The position numbers and the translations under genes are program-made. Shown in pieces: positions 24,938-35,326 of a stretch of DNA of 64,000 nucleotides. The notes below the pieces were generated by a model. It saw nothing but the letters and a program-made list of their open reading frames with translations. It was not told the origin of the DNA and did no database searches. The DNA lies in assembly GCA_905178155.1 (NCBI GenBank), contig CAJINV010000001.1, positions 12,635,136 through 12,699,135 on the forward strand, written 5' to 3'. This stretch comes from Amoebophrya sp. A120 (taxonomy: Eukaryota > Sar > Dinophyceae > Syndiniales > Amoebophryaceae). Position 1 is the stretch's first letter, and each line of letters starts with the position of its first letter.

Positions 24938-27900
24938 ATGGAGGCGAAGCCGTCAAATTTAAAAGACGTGGAGCCGAGCGAGGGGACCGCAGCTCTGAAG
25001 CTTGCGCCCTTCGCAAGTCCACCGGGGAAGACTGCACTACATCTCGGAAACTTGTTTACCGAAGAGCAGAACCTGGAGATCGCGAGGCTGGGGAAGAATC
25101 TGAGGAAGAAGTGTGTCAAGTCCACTCTCCAGGAGATGCAACAATTTTTGGATCAAGTTCAGGAGGAACACGGCGAAAGGTTTCTCTTCGCAGTCCTCCA
25201 AGCCGGTAATCGTAATGCGAAGCAGGCAATTCACTTCGCGTCGCAGCTCGCGAGCCATGTGGAGGTCTTGCGGCACCTAATCCAACGTCGTGCAAACGTA
25301 AATGCGTGCACCGTGCGGGGACACACGCCATTGCTGTACTTGAAATTCGTTTTTTTCAATGCTCCCCAAAGAAATTTGAATTTGTTTAAAAAAGAATTTT
25401 GCCGTCGTGCACGTTGGACGATGATAAACCCAAACTTTTTTCCCTCCTTCGCACAGGTTCGCCGCCGGACGGGGTCGGTCGGAGCACGTGCATCTGCTGC
25501 TCGACTGTCGTGCGAGTCCTCTAGTCCGCACGGTCTGCGGTGATACTGCCGCGGGGATGGCGGTCGGGCGCGTGGATGCGCAGACGCTCCAACGTCTTCG
25601 CACCGCGGAGGAGCAGGGGGTCCGCCCAAGATTGGCCGACAGTCCCTTGCCGTATCAGTCGCCGATTCTTCTTGTCGATGATGTGTTCGGCGGAACAAAC
25701 AAGCAGGATGACGACCAAACCGATGCTGTAAATTCGGGACGTGCATCAAATCCTGACGACGCATCTGAAGCCGCCGATTTTCTTCTGGCTCAGAACCATC
25801 CAGACGTGATCCGTCGCCCGCGGACCGACTCTTCGTTCGACTACAGCGGCGATTCGAATTTGCACCCGCGCACGAAGGGGAAGAAGAAAAAAGGGCCTGC
25901 GGACAAAAGAGCTATGCTGATTCAGAACAAAGGAGTATCCTGAGTAAAAACGTACCCACACCAGAGTCAGGATGGGGATTTTGCAACACAAACCTAGGAG
26001 CTTTGTGAGTCACGCATGACAAGTTGCGCGATGCAGTGTAGTGCAGGTTAGCAAGTGCAGCCGCGTCACAGATTCGTCTGCTCATCCTGTTCACACCATC
26101 ACAAATTCCAAAACACGACTGGAAATGGCTCTCATGGGGATGCGCATTACAAGTCTTCCTGTCTTTGCAAGTCTGCAATACAACTCTGGTGTGGGTACGT
26201 TTTTACTCAGGATAAGGAGCTGCTGCCAGGAAGAACTCGGACTCCGACACTTCGACTTCTACCACGGGCGGCACCGGCTCCGCGCGTAGTAGCAACGACC
26301 TGGAGCAGGTAGAGCAGCAGAGTCAGGAAAGCGGAGATTTGTCGCCAGCAATGTCATTTGCTCCTGCGCCAAGAAGGGACCAAGAGAGTCAGGAAGCTGC
26401 GAGGGTAGAGAAGCCAGGGTTCTTGTCGCCGCGTGAAAATGAACTACTACCCACATCGCAGGCCGCAGAGCGAATCGAGAGCAAGGCCGACGACGTCGAC
26501 GCGCAGAGCAAGGCCAATCTCCACAGCTACCTGCTACGTGAAGCGACTTCCACGCCAAAAAAGAACACCGCCGCACCAGCAGCATCTACAACTAGGTTGG
26601 ATGATGATCTTTCGTCCGGGGAGCGAATGCGGGGAGATACTACTCGCGAGGACGTCGAGGTCGAGCAGCCGATCGACAGGGAGGAGGTAGAGGAGCTCGT
26701 TATGGGCACCGTAGACAGCAGCAAGTACTTGGACTTTCGGTGCGACCCGGATGCTATTGCAGCGCAAAAGGAACACATTGTGCAGTGCAAGCACTGCCGG
26801 AAAAATCCGTCCAACTGGCGTCACCTTTTCGGGGACGACGAGGCAGGATTTGCGGCGTTGGTTTGCAAACTAGCCCAGTACAACAAAGCGGAGAACTATC
26901 CGGAAGAAAGTGCGGATGTGATCGTCGGAATCAACGCGACGAGGGGTCAACATCAGGACAATTTCTTCATCAATAGTCGTCGCACCGCGGCCGATTCGGA
27001 CATGCCAGACACGGTATCTCAAGAGACGTTCTTCAGCTCTTTTTGTGCGACAACTACGACTTCTGAGGACATGCGGTCCATCGCGATAAAGTTCCTTCGG
27101 GACTTTTACGCCGTCGACACAAGACCTTTCGCGATGGTGATGCAACGGTTCGCGAAAACGCTGGGCGAGGCAGTGCGACGACTCATGGATCGTGCTAGCC
27201 CCGCGGTCTCTGCGTCTGAAAAGGCTGCAGAGCCAATTTTTATCTACATGTCGGCTTTTTTTCAAGAGCCCAACTTTCTCAAGAATCACCCCGAAGACCG
27301 AAAGTGCGTTCGTGTCTGCTGTGCTGCCGCGTTGGAAGCTTTGAGGCACGCGATTGTTCCGCGTGCTGTCTCATCGCCGACGAAAGGAGCGTCATTCGGC
27401 GAAGACACGGGAAACGCGGAGGATGGTCAGCTCAAGAGTGAAGCAAGGGTTGAGGAGGTCTCATCTACACCCTCCGGATTGGGAACTGTCGACGATGCGC
27501 CGTCCGGCGAATGCTTTTACACCGCACCTCTGCGGGGCGACATTCCGTGGTGGGTGGCTAGGATGCAGGACAAGGAAAGGTCTGCGATCGACGGGCCGAT
27601 CTGTTTGCCAGTGGGTCGTGACAAGACAACTGAATCAGGAGCAGGAAAGCAGACACACGTTAATGAGAAGATGAACAAAGCAAGGAAAGAATACACGACG
27701 CCCCGCTTCGCCGCAGTTTCGCTCGCTGAAGTGCATAAGCGCTGCGACTGCGCTGCTACTGCACTGGAGGTACTCGGAATTCTGCAGCTGGAAGCGCGTC
27801 CGAGCACTGCTGAAGACGATGGCGCTGCAATGGAGAAAATCTGGAGCGATTTTTTGCTGGCGGAGCGCTCCTCAGCCGATCAAAACCGCTGCCGTCGCTG

Positions 27901-29275
27901 GTTGCGATGCTTGGAACTCGTCTGCGGTAGTTCTACGACAACTTCTGCAGAAGTTGAGGCAAAGTTGAAAACTGTCGTTTCCCTTGCTGTACAGTCGGGG
28001 TTGGTGCCACAGCTTTTACGAAGTGCAAAGCTCAATGGCGAGCACGCCTGGCACGAGCGGCTGCGCGAAATGCTGGAGACGGCTGAAGAAAATAATGACG
28101 CAGGTGATCATGATCCTGATGCAGGTCCGCGTGTCCTGGATCGGAGGAAAGCAGCGGCCAAGCAGCGGAGACAGCAGCGGCGCCATGAACAAGCAGCGAG
28201 GAGAGAAGAGGAAGATGAATTTGAAGCAGCTGCGAACCGAGCCGGCAATAATGAGAGTGAAGACGAGGAGTACAATTCTGAGGAAAAAATGATCGACGAT
28301 GCTGGTGCACAGGAAAGCAACCGGATCCCGCACGCGCGGTTGGAAGGTCCCATTACCTGGATCGATACAACCGCCGGGCTCGAAGAGATGCAGGGCCTGC
28401 TGAGAAGACAGTACGAAGCATCTTCATCACGCAAAGTCCATGTCGGGCTTGACACAGAGTGGGGATACAGTAAGTCGGGAACAGCCACGAAGTGCTGCAT
28501 GATGACGCTGCAGGTGTCTTTTCTCGACGCAGGGAATAGTAGCAGTAGTGGGTCCTCAGGATCATGGCACAACTACGTTATTGACACGAGCCCGGACGCC
28601 GCATTGAGAAGCGACGAGTACTCCCGTGCCTTGGAAGAGTTTCTCGTCACTGATCTCATGCATCCGTCCTGCCTGCCATTAGGTTTCAGTTTCGGCCACG
28701 ACATACCGAAAATAGCAGCTCTGCTGCAGTGGTTACGAAGTGGTAACACAAATAGTAGACCTGCTGCGGCCAGCACCGAGGAAAAGGACAAACTGGACGT
28801 AGATGTTTTTGTGTGCAGATTCCGCCAGCAAGTGCTCGATGTCCAATATCACACAGAAAAGAGCTGGCAGGGCATATTTGTAATGCAAAAATATATACAC
28901 AAAAATCTGCATTGCATATCCGAAACAGCATGCTATGGGGCCACCCATGACAAATTCTTGTGTGTGTTTGTTTTTGCATCACAGATATGCCCTGCCAGCT
29001 TTTTTCTCTGGGATATCCAGCAGATCTACACGCAATGGCAGGAGAAATCGCAGCGATTGATGCAGAAAAACGTCAAGCGTGGAGCGACGCCCGGGTTGCG
29101 TGCAGTGACCGCCGCCTTGCTCGGGCAGGACTTGAGCAAGAAGGAACAGCGGTCGGACTGGGCACTGCGGCCTTTGACATCGCGGCAGTTGCAGTATGCA
29201 GCGCTTGACGCACAAGTACTGGTGCGGTTAGCGGATATCATACTCAGCAGCTCCTCCAACAAAGCAGATCACTGA
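24938..29275 (+). CDS. Ankyrin-repeat / DEDDy 3'-5' exonuclease fusion (EXD3/Mut-7-like)
   Basis: Four exons: 24938-25335, 25457-25935, 26220-28846, 29021-29275; 3759 nt, 1252 aa. The first intron is GT-AG; the others are introners IE10 and IE11. Ankyrin repeats lie near residues 85-190 (AIHFASQLASHVEVLRHLI, then GHTPLLFAAGRGRSEHVHLL), the second formed across the GT-AG splice. A long linker and an alpha-helical middle follow. The C-terminal exonuclease carries GLDTEW (D and E, near 1037), FGHDIPKI (D) and YAALDAQ (Y and D, near 1224). This is a complete DEDDy set, with the typical SDWALRPLTSRQLQYAALD ending. DEDDy enzymes digest RNA or DNA from the 3' end using two metal ions. The Mut-7/EXD3 likeness is to the C-terminal part only. 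Confidence 0.88.
25936..26214 (+). mobile_element. Introner IE10 (TIR family D)
   Basis: A perfect 31-bp inverted repeat (25936-25966 and 26184-26214) starts TATCCTGAGTAAAAACGTAC. TSD AGGAG at 25931-25935 and 26215-26219. Removing 284 nt restores the frame. The perfect TIR suggests a young insertion. Confidence 0.94.
28847..29015 (+). mobile_element. Introner IE11 (TIR family E), frame-neutral
   Basis: Starts TATCACACAGAAAAGAGCTG; right end CTTTTTTCTCTGGGATA. Near-TSD TCCAA/TCCAG. The element plus TSD is 174 nt with no in-frame stop, so retention would add 58 residues. Splicing restores a contiguous exonuclease segment (DVQQIYTQW). Confidence 0.88.
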
Positions 29276-29783
29276 GGGCGGTGTTGAGATGCGTGGAATT
29301 TTTTCAAATTAGCAGAACTTTGTGAATCAAAATGTACCTCATTTTGCACAAGAACTAATGTACCCTTTTCGGAATTTCTACTTCATGAAGCCGAAGTCTC
29401 TACTTTTGGTGCGAATGACGCTGACATTTTTTGTAGAATTTTTGATCTATGTTCTTTTGGATTCAGGTTTTTGCGCATATGGGTCGACCGGCGACCGAAA
29501 ACCCTCCTGCCTCTTAGGCAGCAGAAAGTGCACGAGTTCATCTTTCGTGTTGTTCTTTACGACTGCGGCACATATAGAGAGGCGTTGTTATCCCCCTTTT
29601 TGCAGAGAGAAGAGCGCGCTTCAAAGAAAGCACCATGAGAGACCTTTCAAGTGGACGCTGCCGTCTTACAAAGACAATCGTGCTACTGTACGATCGTATA
29701 AGTAGAAGTTGGAGTCCTAATGCATTTCCCCATCACAAACACAATCACAAACTTCTCAGACACAACCTTTTTTAGAATAAATC
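29276..29783. other. Intergenic spacer
   Basis: ORF 29322-29705 shows no protein-like pattern and is probably noncoding. Nothing else recognised. Confidence 0.4.
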
Positions 29784-30856
29784 ATGCCCGAAACGAGTTT
29801 TCTGGCCGCGAAGGCCACGGCCACTGCCCGGAAAACCGCGAGCGCTGACGCCAATGCGGCAAGTCTTCAGGAACTAGCAGGCTTCGGCATCGGTGCGGCA
29901 AGCGCGGCGGTTGATACTCAACCGTCTGTCCACACGGCATGGCAGCTCTGGCAGGATGGAAAACTGTCGAAGAAGCAGTTCGTCGACGCGTTAGGAGGCG
30001 AGTTGCCGCTGAACACCCTGAAATTGCTCAATCAAGTCGACTGCACATACGCCGAGTTTGTCAAGTCTTTTGGTAAGAAATGAAAAAAATCGATGTTTGA
30101 GCCTTTCTAAGCGTTGCAAACAAAGACCAACTCCAGCTTCTTGCGATGAATTATTTGTTTCCATCTTTCTAGTAAAAAAAAAGAAAAACGAACTACACCA
30201 GGTCGAGAAAATTCGTTCGCGTCTCAGCGCGCAGGCGGCCGCACGCAGTATCGCGACTCGGCGGGTGCGTTAATTTCGGATAATTCAGCTCCGGCCCCAG
30301 CGGTGAGAGTGATCGAAGAAACCGCAAATTACCGCCGTGCCAGTTCCGATGTATCCCGCATGGCCGAGAGGAGTGCGACCTTCAAGGTGCGCAAAGCAAA
30401 CGACGTCTCGCGAAATAACCCGCTGATTGGTGGCAGTGCGCTAGTTGCAGACGAGGCAAATCTGTCCGAGCAGGAGGCGCACATGCAGAGCGCGGTATTT
30501 TATCACGGTTTCGAACAGGACAAAAATTCTCTCTGGGATGTAGATCTTGTGACGTTTTTTGATGAAAGTGCCACACTTTGTATAATGAATCACACAAGCG
30601 CCAAAACCAAACTCAGATCCGCATGTTTCTAGACGGCGAGTTAAAATCGACGGAAATGGGGGAGTTTGTTTGCTCCCTACGCAACTACACGTACAACCCG
30701 CGGCAAGCAACGAGTGGTATGCCGCTCAAAGTGCACACTTTACTGGAAAGGCATCAAGTGAATGGGCCGTTCGGCTTCCGGTACTTGGCACAAACTTTCC
30801 GCGATATCCTGCTTGAGACAGAGCCGGCACCGGCAGCGCCAACAACGGAGGCTTGA
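29784..30856 (+). CDS. Unknown 288-aa protein
   Basis: Three exons, 29784-30072, 30202-30539 and 30617-30856, all GT-AG; 867 nt, 288 aa. The start is the first ATG of an open, protein-like frame. An N-terminal Ala-rich stretch is followed by a helical segment (HTAWQLWQDGKLSKKQFVDAL) that resembles a short helix-turn-helix or degenerate EF-hand-like unit. The C-terminal part (SLWDIRMFLDGELKSTEMGE and onward to FGFRYLAQTFRDILLE) looks folded. No family recognised. It sits just upstream of the PACRG pair, but no functional link can be claimed. Confidence 0.78.
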
Positions 30857-31428
30857 AATTTTGTTTTAGGATTTCCGATTATGTGTAGTTCAAAGCCGCT
30901 GGTGTGGTCTGCAGACGAAATCTGAGTACACTAGCCAATATACAAGATGCGCTAAAACTACGGAACGACTGGTATCTCTAATCAAAATGGTTGTCAAACA
31001 ATTTCATAAAGAAGAAGAACATCTTCAGCGCCTCAGCATTTGCTTTCCCGATATTCAATTCTATTCTCATTGATGTACTTCTACAGCAGGAGGATCCTCC
31101 TGAAATTTGGCTGTGACGTTTCGCAGCCCAGGTAGTGTGGTCGAGTTCTTTTCTCGTCTGCTTCGAAAAGATTTTTCTGGCTCGAGGAGTTGAGCGGTAT
31201 GACTATGAGCGAATGTATTGCATTGAGCGCGAAAAGTGCCAAGAAGCATACAGTCTTGAGAATTTTCAGAAATTCGCAAAATTTTTGAGTACTATGCAGA
31301 ACGCAAAGGAGAGTCGGCTGGCAGTCTTATGAACTCAAACTAAACTTTAGTTTTGGGAAAAATCGAGAGAGCAAAATTATCCTTCGATTGAGTGAGTGCG
31401 ACCGGAATTTTATCAGAAGGCGGGCAAA
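30857..31428. other. Intergenic spacer
   Basis: No supported ORF or RNA gene. It likely contains the 5' leader of the first PACRG gene. Confidence 0.45.
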
Positions 31429-34287
31429 ATGGCGGTGAAACAGCCATGCGGTCCGGCTGCGACGTTGATGCTCAACGATGCGCTGACCAGGATCATTTAC
31501 CGCGATGGCAGTCGGGGTCTGCGCCACGAGAAGGAGCAGGGCTTGGCGCCGATGGGAACCGAATCGGTTTTCGGTGATTTTCCCACAGGCTACGGGTCGG
31601 TGAAGAAGAAACCCTACTACGAAAAGCCGCAAAAGTTCGTCAAGACCACCGATGGTAACAAACCACCGCCCCGCGCGGGTGCCACCGACCGACGACCCGT
31701 GAGCCTCACCGAGTTCCGCCGATTCTACGATCGAGGAGACCTGCCAATCCAAATTTTCCATGGCGCAGCAGGCGGCAAAATCGCGTGGAAGGTATGATAC
31801 TTTTTTCAGGACAAGGGGGTGTATTGTACAACTTTAAGTGGCTGCTGTACTTAAGTAGGTACCTGCGCCCGTCGAAGATCTTCTTCGGTATTTAGGACGT
31901 GCTCGTACTGATAGCACCAAAGAGGCCTCGATATCGGGATGCGAATTACTATAGCATGATGTGAAAAATACAAACTGAACAGGTCGAAATTGAGAAGCTG
32001 GATTACCACCACTACCTGCCGTATCGCCAGAAAAAACTGTTTCACTGTAAACTTGTAATGGCAGGAAATGAAATGCATTTCACAACTGTTTGTCTTGCTA
32101 CGCATGCAAGACAGTGGATTTTCAGCTGTGTTTTCCCTTAGGAACCTTGCATGGCAAATTTTCTCTGTCATGTAGAACAAACTTGTGATGCAAAACCTGC
32201 AAAATCTTTACAGTGAAGCATCTTTTTCGTACGATATGCCGATTTTCGTGGACGGCCTCCGCGAACGGGAAGATCCCTACCGATTTCTGGCGGTGCAAGG
32301 CGTGTACGACATGCTCGAGAAGGGCGGATCGAAGATCTTACCGGTAGTGCCGCAGTTGATCATCCCAATCAAAACGGCCTTGAACACACGGTGTGAGGAG
32401 ATCGTGTGCACAACGATCAAGGTCCTCATCCAGCTCGTGCTTTCCGCGGACATGATCGGGGAAGCGCTCGTGCCGTACAGAATTGGATTGCGAAATTGCT
32501 TCTACTCCGCAGGTCTATCTTCATGCGTCTAAAAAAAAAAGAGGAAACAAGAATTTGTGAATCCGCCCGTCGTTTTCGATAAAATTGAAAAACACAAAAC
32601 GTCTCAGGTACTACCGTCAGATTCTGCCAATTTTCAACATCTTCAAGAACCACCAGAAGAACCAGGGGGACCAGATGGACTACGGACAGCGGAAGCGTTT
32701 GAATCTCGGCGAGCTGGTCAATGAAGCTTTGGTATTGAGAGGAAAAATCCCCCCTCCCCATATCGAAAAGGTATCTTTCCGAAAATTTCTGTTGCTGATT
32801 TGTGGCCACGAATCACATTTGTCTTGCAAGAAGACAAGGGCAGAAGCTTCCGCCCCATTATGGAAGCGATTTGTCATGCTGTTGGGCCTAAAGGTCAGCC
32901 GTTTGCAATGCTGACCAACTAGATCCATACGCCCCTCCCTAGCCTGGGGATCTGGCCGTAATGCCTTCCTGCAATACAGTTCTGATTTGTGTACGCAAAT
33001 CCAGCATCACAGATTCAGCTCCGCGAAGACCATCAACTAAAGGGAACCCCATACAACACCAGACCTAGGTGGAGCGTTCGTTCATCGCTGAAGCTTTAGA
33101 ATAAAAATGTACCAAGCAGCGACATAGAATAACATTGTACCTAATGAGCTGCGTTGCTGCCTAGTCCCCTGGTAATAGTAAACTCAAAAAATGAAAACAT
33201 CGACCTGGTATTTCTATTTTCTCACGGACCCCTTCCTCAGACCAATTTTCGTGCGAAAGAAGAAAAATCGTCACTCGTGAAATCGTAAGCGTTGCATTCG
33301 AATCGTAGACAGGCTCGTAGTTGTTCCTTCGTTCTCGAAACAGGTGGTGCTTGGTTGCTTTCGGTCTTTTTCCCAAAAAAGAAAAACCATCAACAGGGAC
33401 AGGGTGAAACTGAGGAAGGAGGAAGAGGATGATGTAAAGAATAGAGTGCAGATTTTCCTCTAAGCTGTGTGGCGTTTACAAGTGTAAGAAGACAGATTTC
33501 CAAGGATTTTGTAGGAAAGTACACTAATATTGAAATGCTAGCACTACAGAAGCGAAGGGTCTTCTAGTCTTACTTATCAATGTCGTATTGCACTGATAGT
33601 TTCCTTCTTTATCCACGGACTTTTACTGTGTTTACTCTCAAAGGAATTGATGCTAAATATCCGGACTGTAGAATGTGATTGTAGATGTTGATACATGGAT
33701 TACAAGATGTATGGGCAAGGTGTCACTGCGTAACTCTCCGCCACGTTGGCGAGTGAAAAGCTCGTTGCTACTGCCTCGGCCGAAATGGATAGAAAGTGAA
33801 AAGATTGTGGATGGAGATGCAGATCGCGGTTTGCAAATGTGGACGCAGGTCGGGAATGGCGAAGAGGAAATGAAGAGGAGGGGAGCAGCAGCATTTATCC
33901 AAAAGGTAGGGCCTAAGGCCACGGGAACGCCGAGCACACCCGCGCACTTCTTCGTGAATCGCCCACCGCTTTTTGTGTGTCGAATCGAAAAAGAAAAATA
34001 ACAAAAAAAAAATCAAAAAGAAAAGTAAAACAATTAAAAGAAAAATCAAAAAAAATCAAAAGAAAAATCAACAAAATCAAAAGAAAAATCAAAAGAAAAA
34101 ATCAAATCGACGCGCCAGAAGCCTAGCAAAAAAAAAAAAATCCAGCATCACAGATTTCCTCTTTGATATGGGGAGGGGGGATTTTTCCTTTTCATATTTG
34201 GAAATTTTTGAGACCCACGGTGGGGAGGACGCTTTCATTAACATCAAATACATGATTCCGTCCTACGAGTCCTGCGTGCTGTCGTAG
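31429..34287 (+). CDS. PACRG: PACRG (Parkin co-regulated gene protein), copy 1
   Basis: Five exons: 31429-31791, 31983-32021, 32242-32474, 32608-32732, 34202-34287; 846 nt, 281 aa, close to the family's usual length. PACRG is a HEAT-like axonemal protein of the doublet-microtubule inner junction. Family signatures: [67 protein letters not shown], and C-terminal [15 protein letters not shown]. Two introns are GT-AG and two are introners (IE12, and the oversized IE13). It lies 1 kb upstream of a tandem paralogue. Expression in the flagellated dispersal stage is expected from its role, not shown here. Confidence 0.95.
32022..32236 (+). mobile_element. Introner IE12 (TIR family F)
   Basis: Starts TATCGCCAGAAAAAACTGTT; the imperfect inverted copy ends TCTTTTTCGTACGATA. 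TSD TGCCG (32017-32021 and 32237-32241). Removing 220 nt rejoins YHHYLP to IFVDGL in frame. Absent from PACRG copy 2. Confidence 0.92.
33016..34156 (+). mobile_element. Nested insertion in IE13, retroposition-like
   Basis: A direct repeat of 18-19 bp, ending ATCCAGCATCACAGATT, lies at 32997-33015 and 34138-34156. The insert ends in an A-rich tract and a run of about 13 A just before the second repeat, as in target-primed reverse transcription. An ORF of 108 codons (33675-34001) lies near its 3' end with no recognised product. Confidence 0.72.
33985..34140 (+). repeat. A-rich (AAAATC)-type low-complexity tract
   Basis: Purine-rich, A-dominated stretch made of imperfect AAAAATCAAAAG units, ending in a homopolymer A run. 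It forms the 3' end of the nested insertion in IE13. Confidence 0.85.
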
Positions 34288-35326
34288 CTGTTGAAGTAGA
34301 TGCATGCAATTTTTACTTCGACATCAAAACGGTGAATCAGACATTGACATCTTGACTTTAACTTTACTTTCTTACCTCGTCAAACTTAACTGCACGGACT
34401 GGAATCAGAATCGGATTCATTGGGAAACATTTTACTGCTAGCGATGAGCGAATCGAACCTATGAGCGCCAACTTCTATAGGAGGCTGCGTGCTGACCAAT
34501 CGACAGCTTACACTAGGCAGACCTGGCGCCGAAAAATTTCAAGGTCTGCTAAGGTGGGGGGAACAAGAGCCATTTGCTTCTTTTTTTAAGAATGACAGAC
34601 CCTCGAAGACAAAGCCAGCGTCTCGAGGAAGAGAATCGTGTCAAAGTAACTTGAGATAAGTTTTATTCGAACTTCTTTCCACAATTTATCTAGAATATTC
34701 TCCAGTTTTTCACACCACTAACAGTACGAAAAAAAAAACTACTCGTAGTAAACGACACCTACAACAAAACGCTTTTGTAACTTTTGAAAACGCGGCTTCC
34801 AAGTTGAAGCAATAATTTGATTCAGCAGGATGAATGAAGTTTTAACTACAGATACACAACTAGAGGGGTGTCTGGCCAATGATTCTTGCATGGTCGTAGC
34901 ATCCTCCTCAGCGTATATTGTTGTGCGCTGCACAGTTTCAGTTTTCGGATACATGCGCAAGTAGTCGTTGTGGGAGCTCGTCGAGTTGAGACGGTGTTGA
35001 CTGCTTGTCCGTAGTGCACAGAAGGGATTTGTAAACGTCGTAGGTTAGAAATCGTCGAAGTTCAACACTACAACTCTAATTTTATCGTCGGGACCTTTTT
35101 TTCGTCAGCTCTGTCTCTGTGGGTGCGCACTTTCGTCGATTGCCTTTCATCACACACTTGAGCTCTCGTTTCTAAGTACTAGCATCTACTCGAAATACTA
35201 CAAATTTAAACCCCACTGTTCATTTTCAGTTCAGTAGCAGACCACAGGCACCAGTGGAGTGGCGCTTTTTTTTCTGGGTTCTTTGGGCTGGGAAAAATCG
35301 AGTAAATCTTCGCAGTAGAACGAATC
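34288..35326. other. Spacer between the PACRG copies
   Basis: No ORF with recognised content. A tRNA-like T-arm motif near 34470 on the minus strand does not fold into a tRNA. Probably a 3' region plus promoter/leader. Confidence 0.45.

Larger units (their letters stand above)
32733..34196 (+). mobile_element. Introner IE13 (TIR family G) with nested insertion
   Basis: Left TATTGAGAGGAAAAATCCCC; right terminus inverted, ending CCTTTTCATA. TSD TTTGG (32728-32732 and 34197-34201). Total 1464 nt. Removing 1469 nt joins NEALE to [11 protein letters not shown] in frame, exactly as the family requires. Without its nested insert it would be about 323 nt. Confidence 0.92.

Noticed and set aside
29322-29705. 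127-codon ORF upstream of the 288-aa gene
   Set aside because: Composition is not protein-like, it has no recognisable motif and no splice connection to neighbours.
34440-34500. tRNA-like T-arm motif on the minus strand
   Set aside because: The stem around the TTCGATT loop does not pair and no acceptor or anticodon arm can be drawn.
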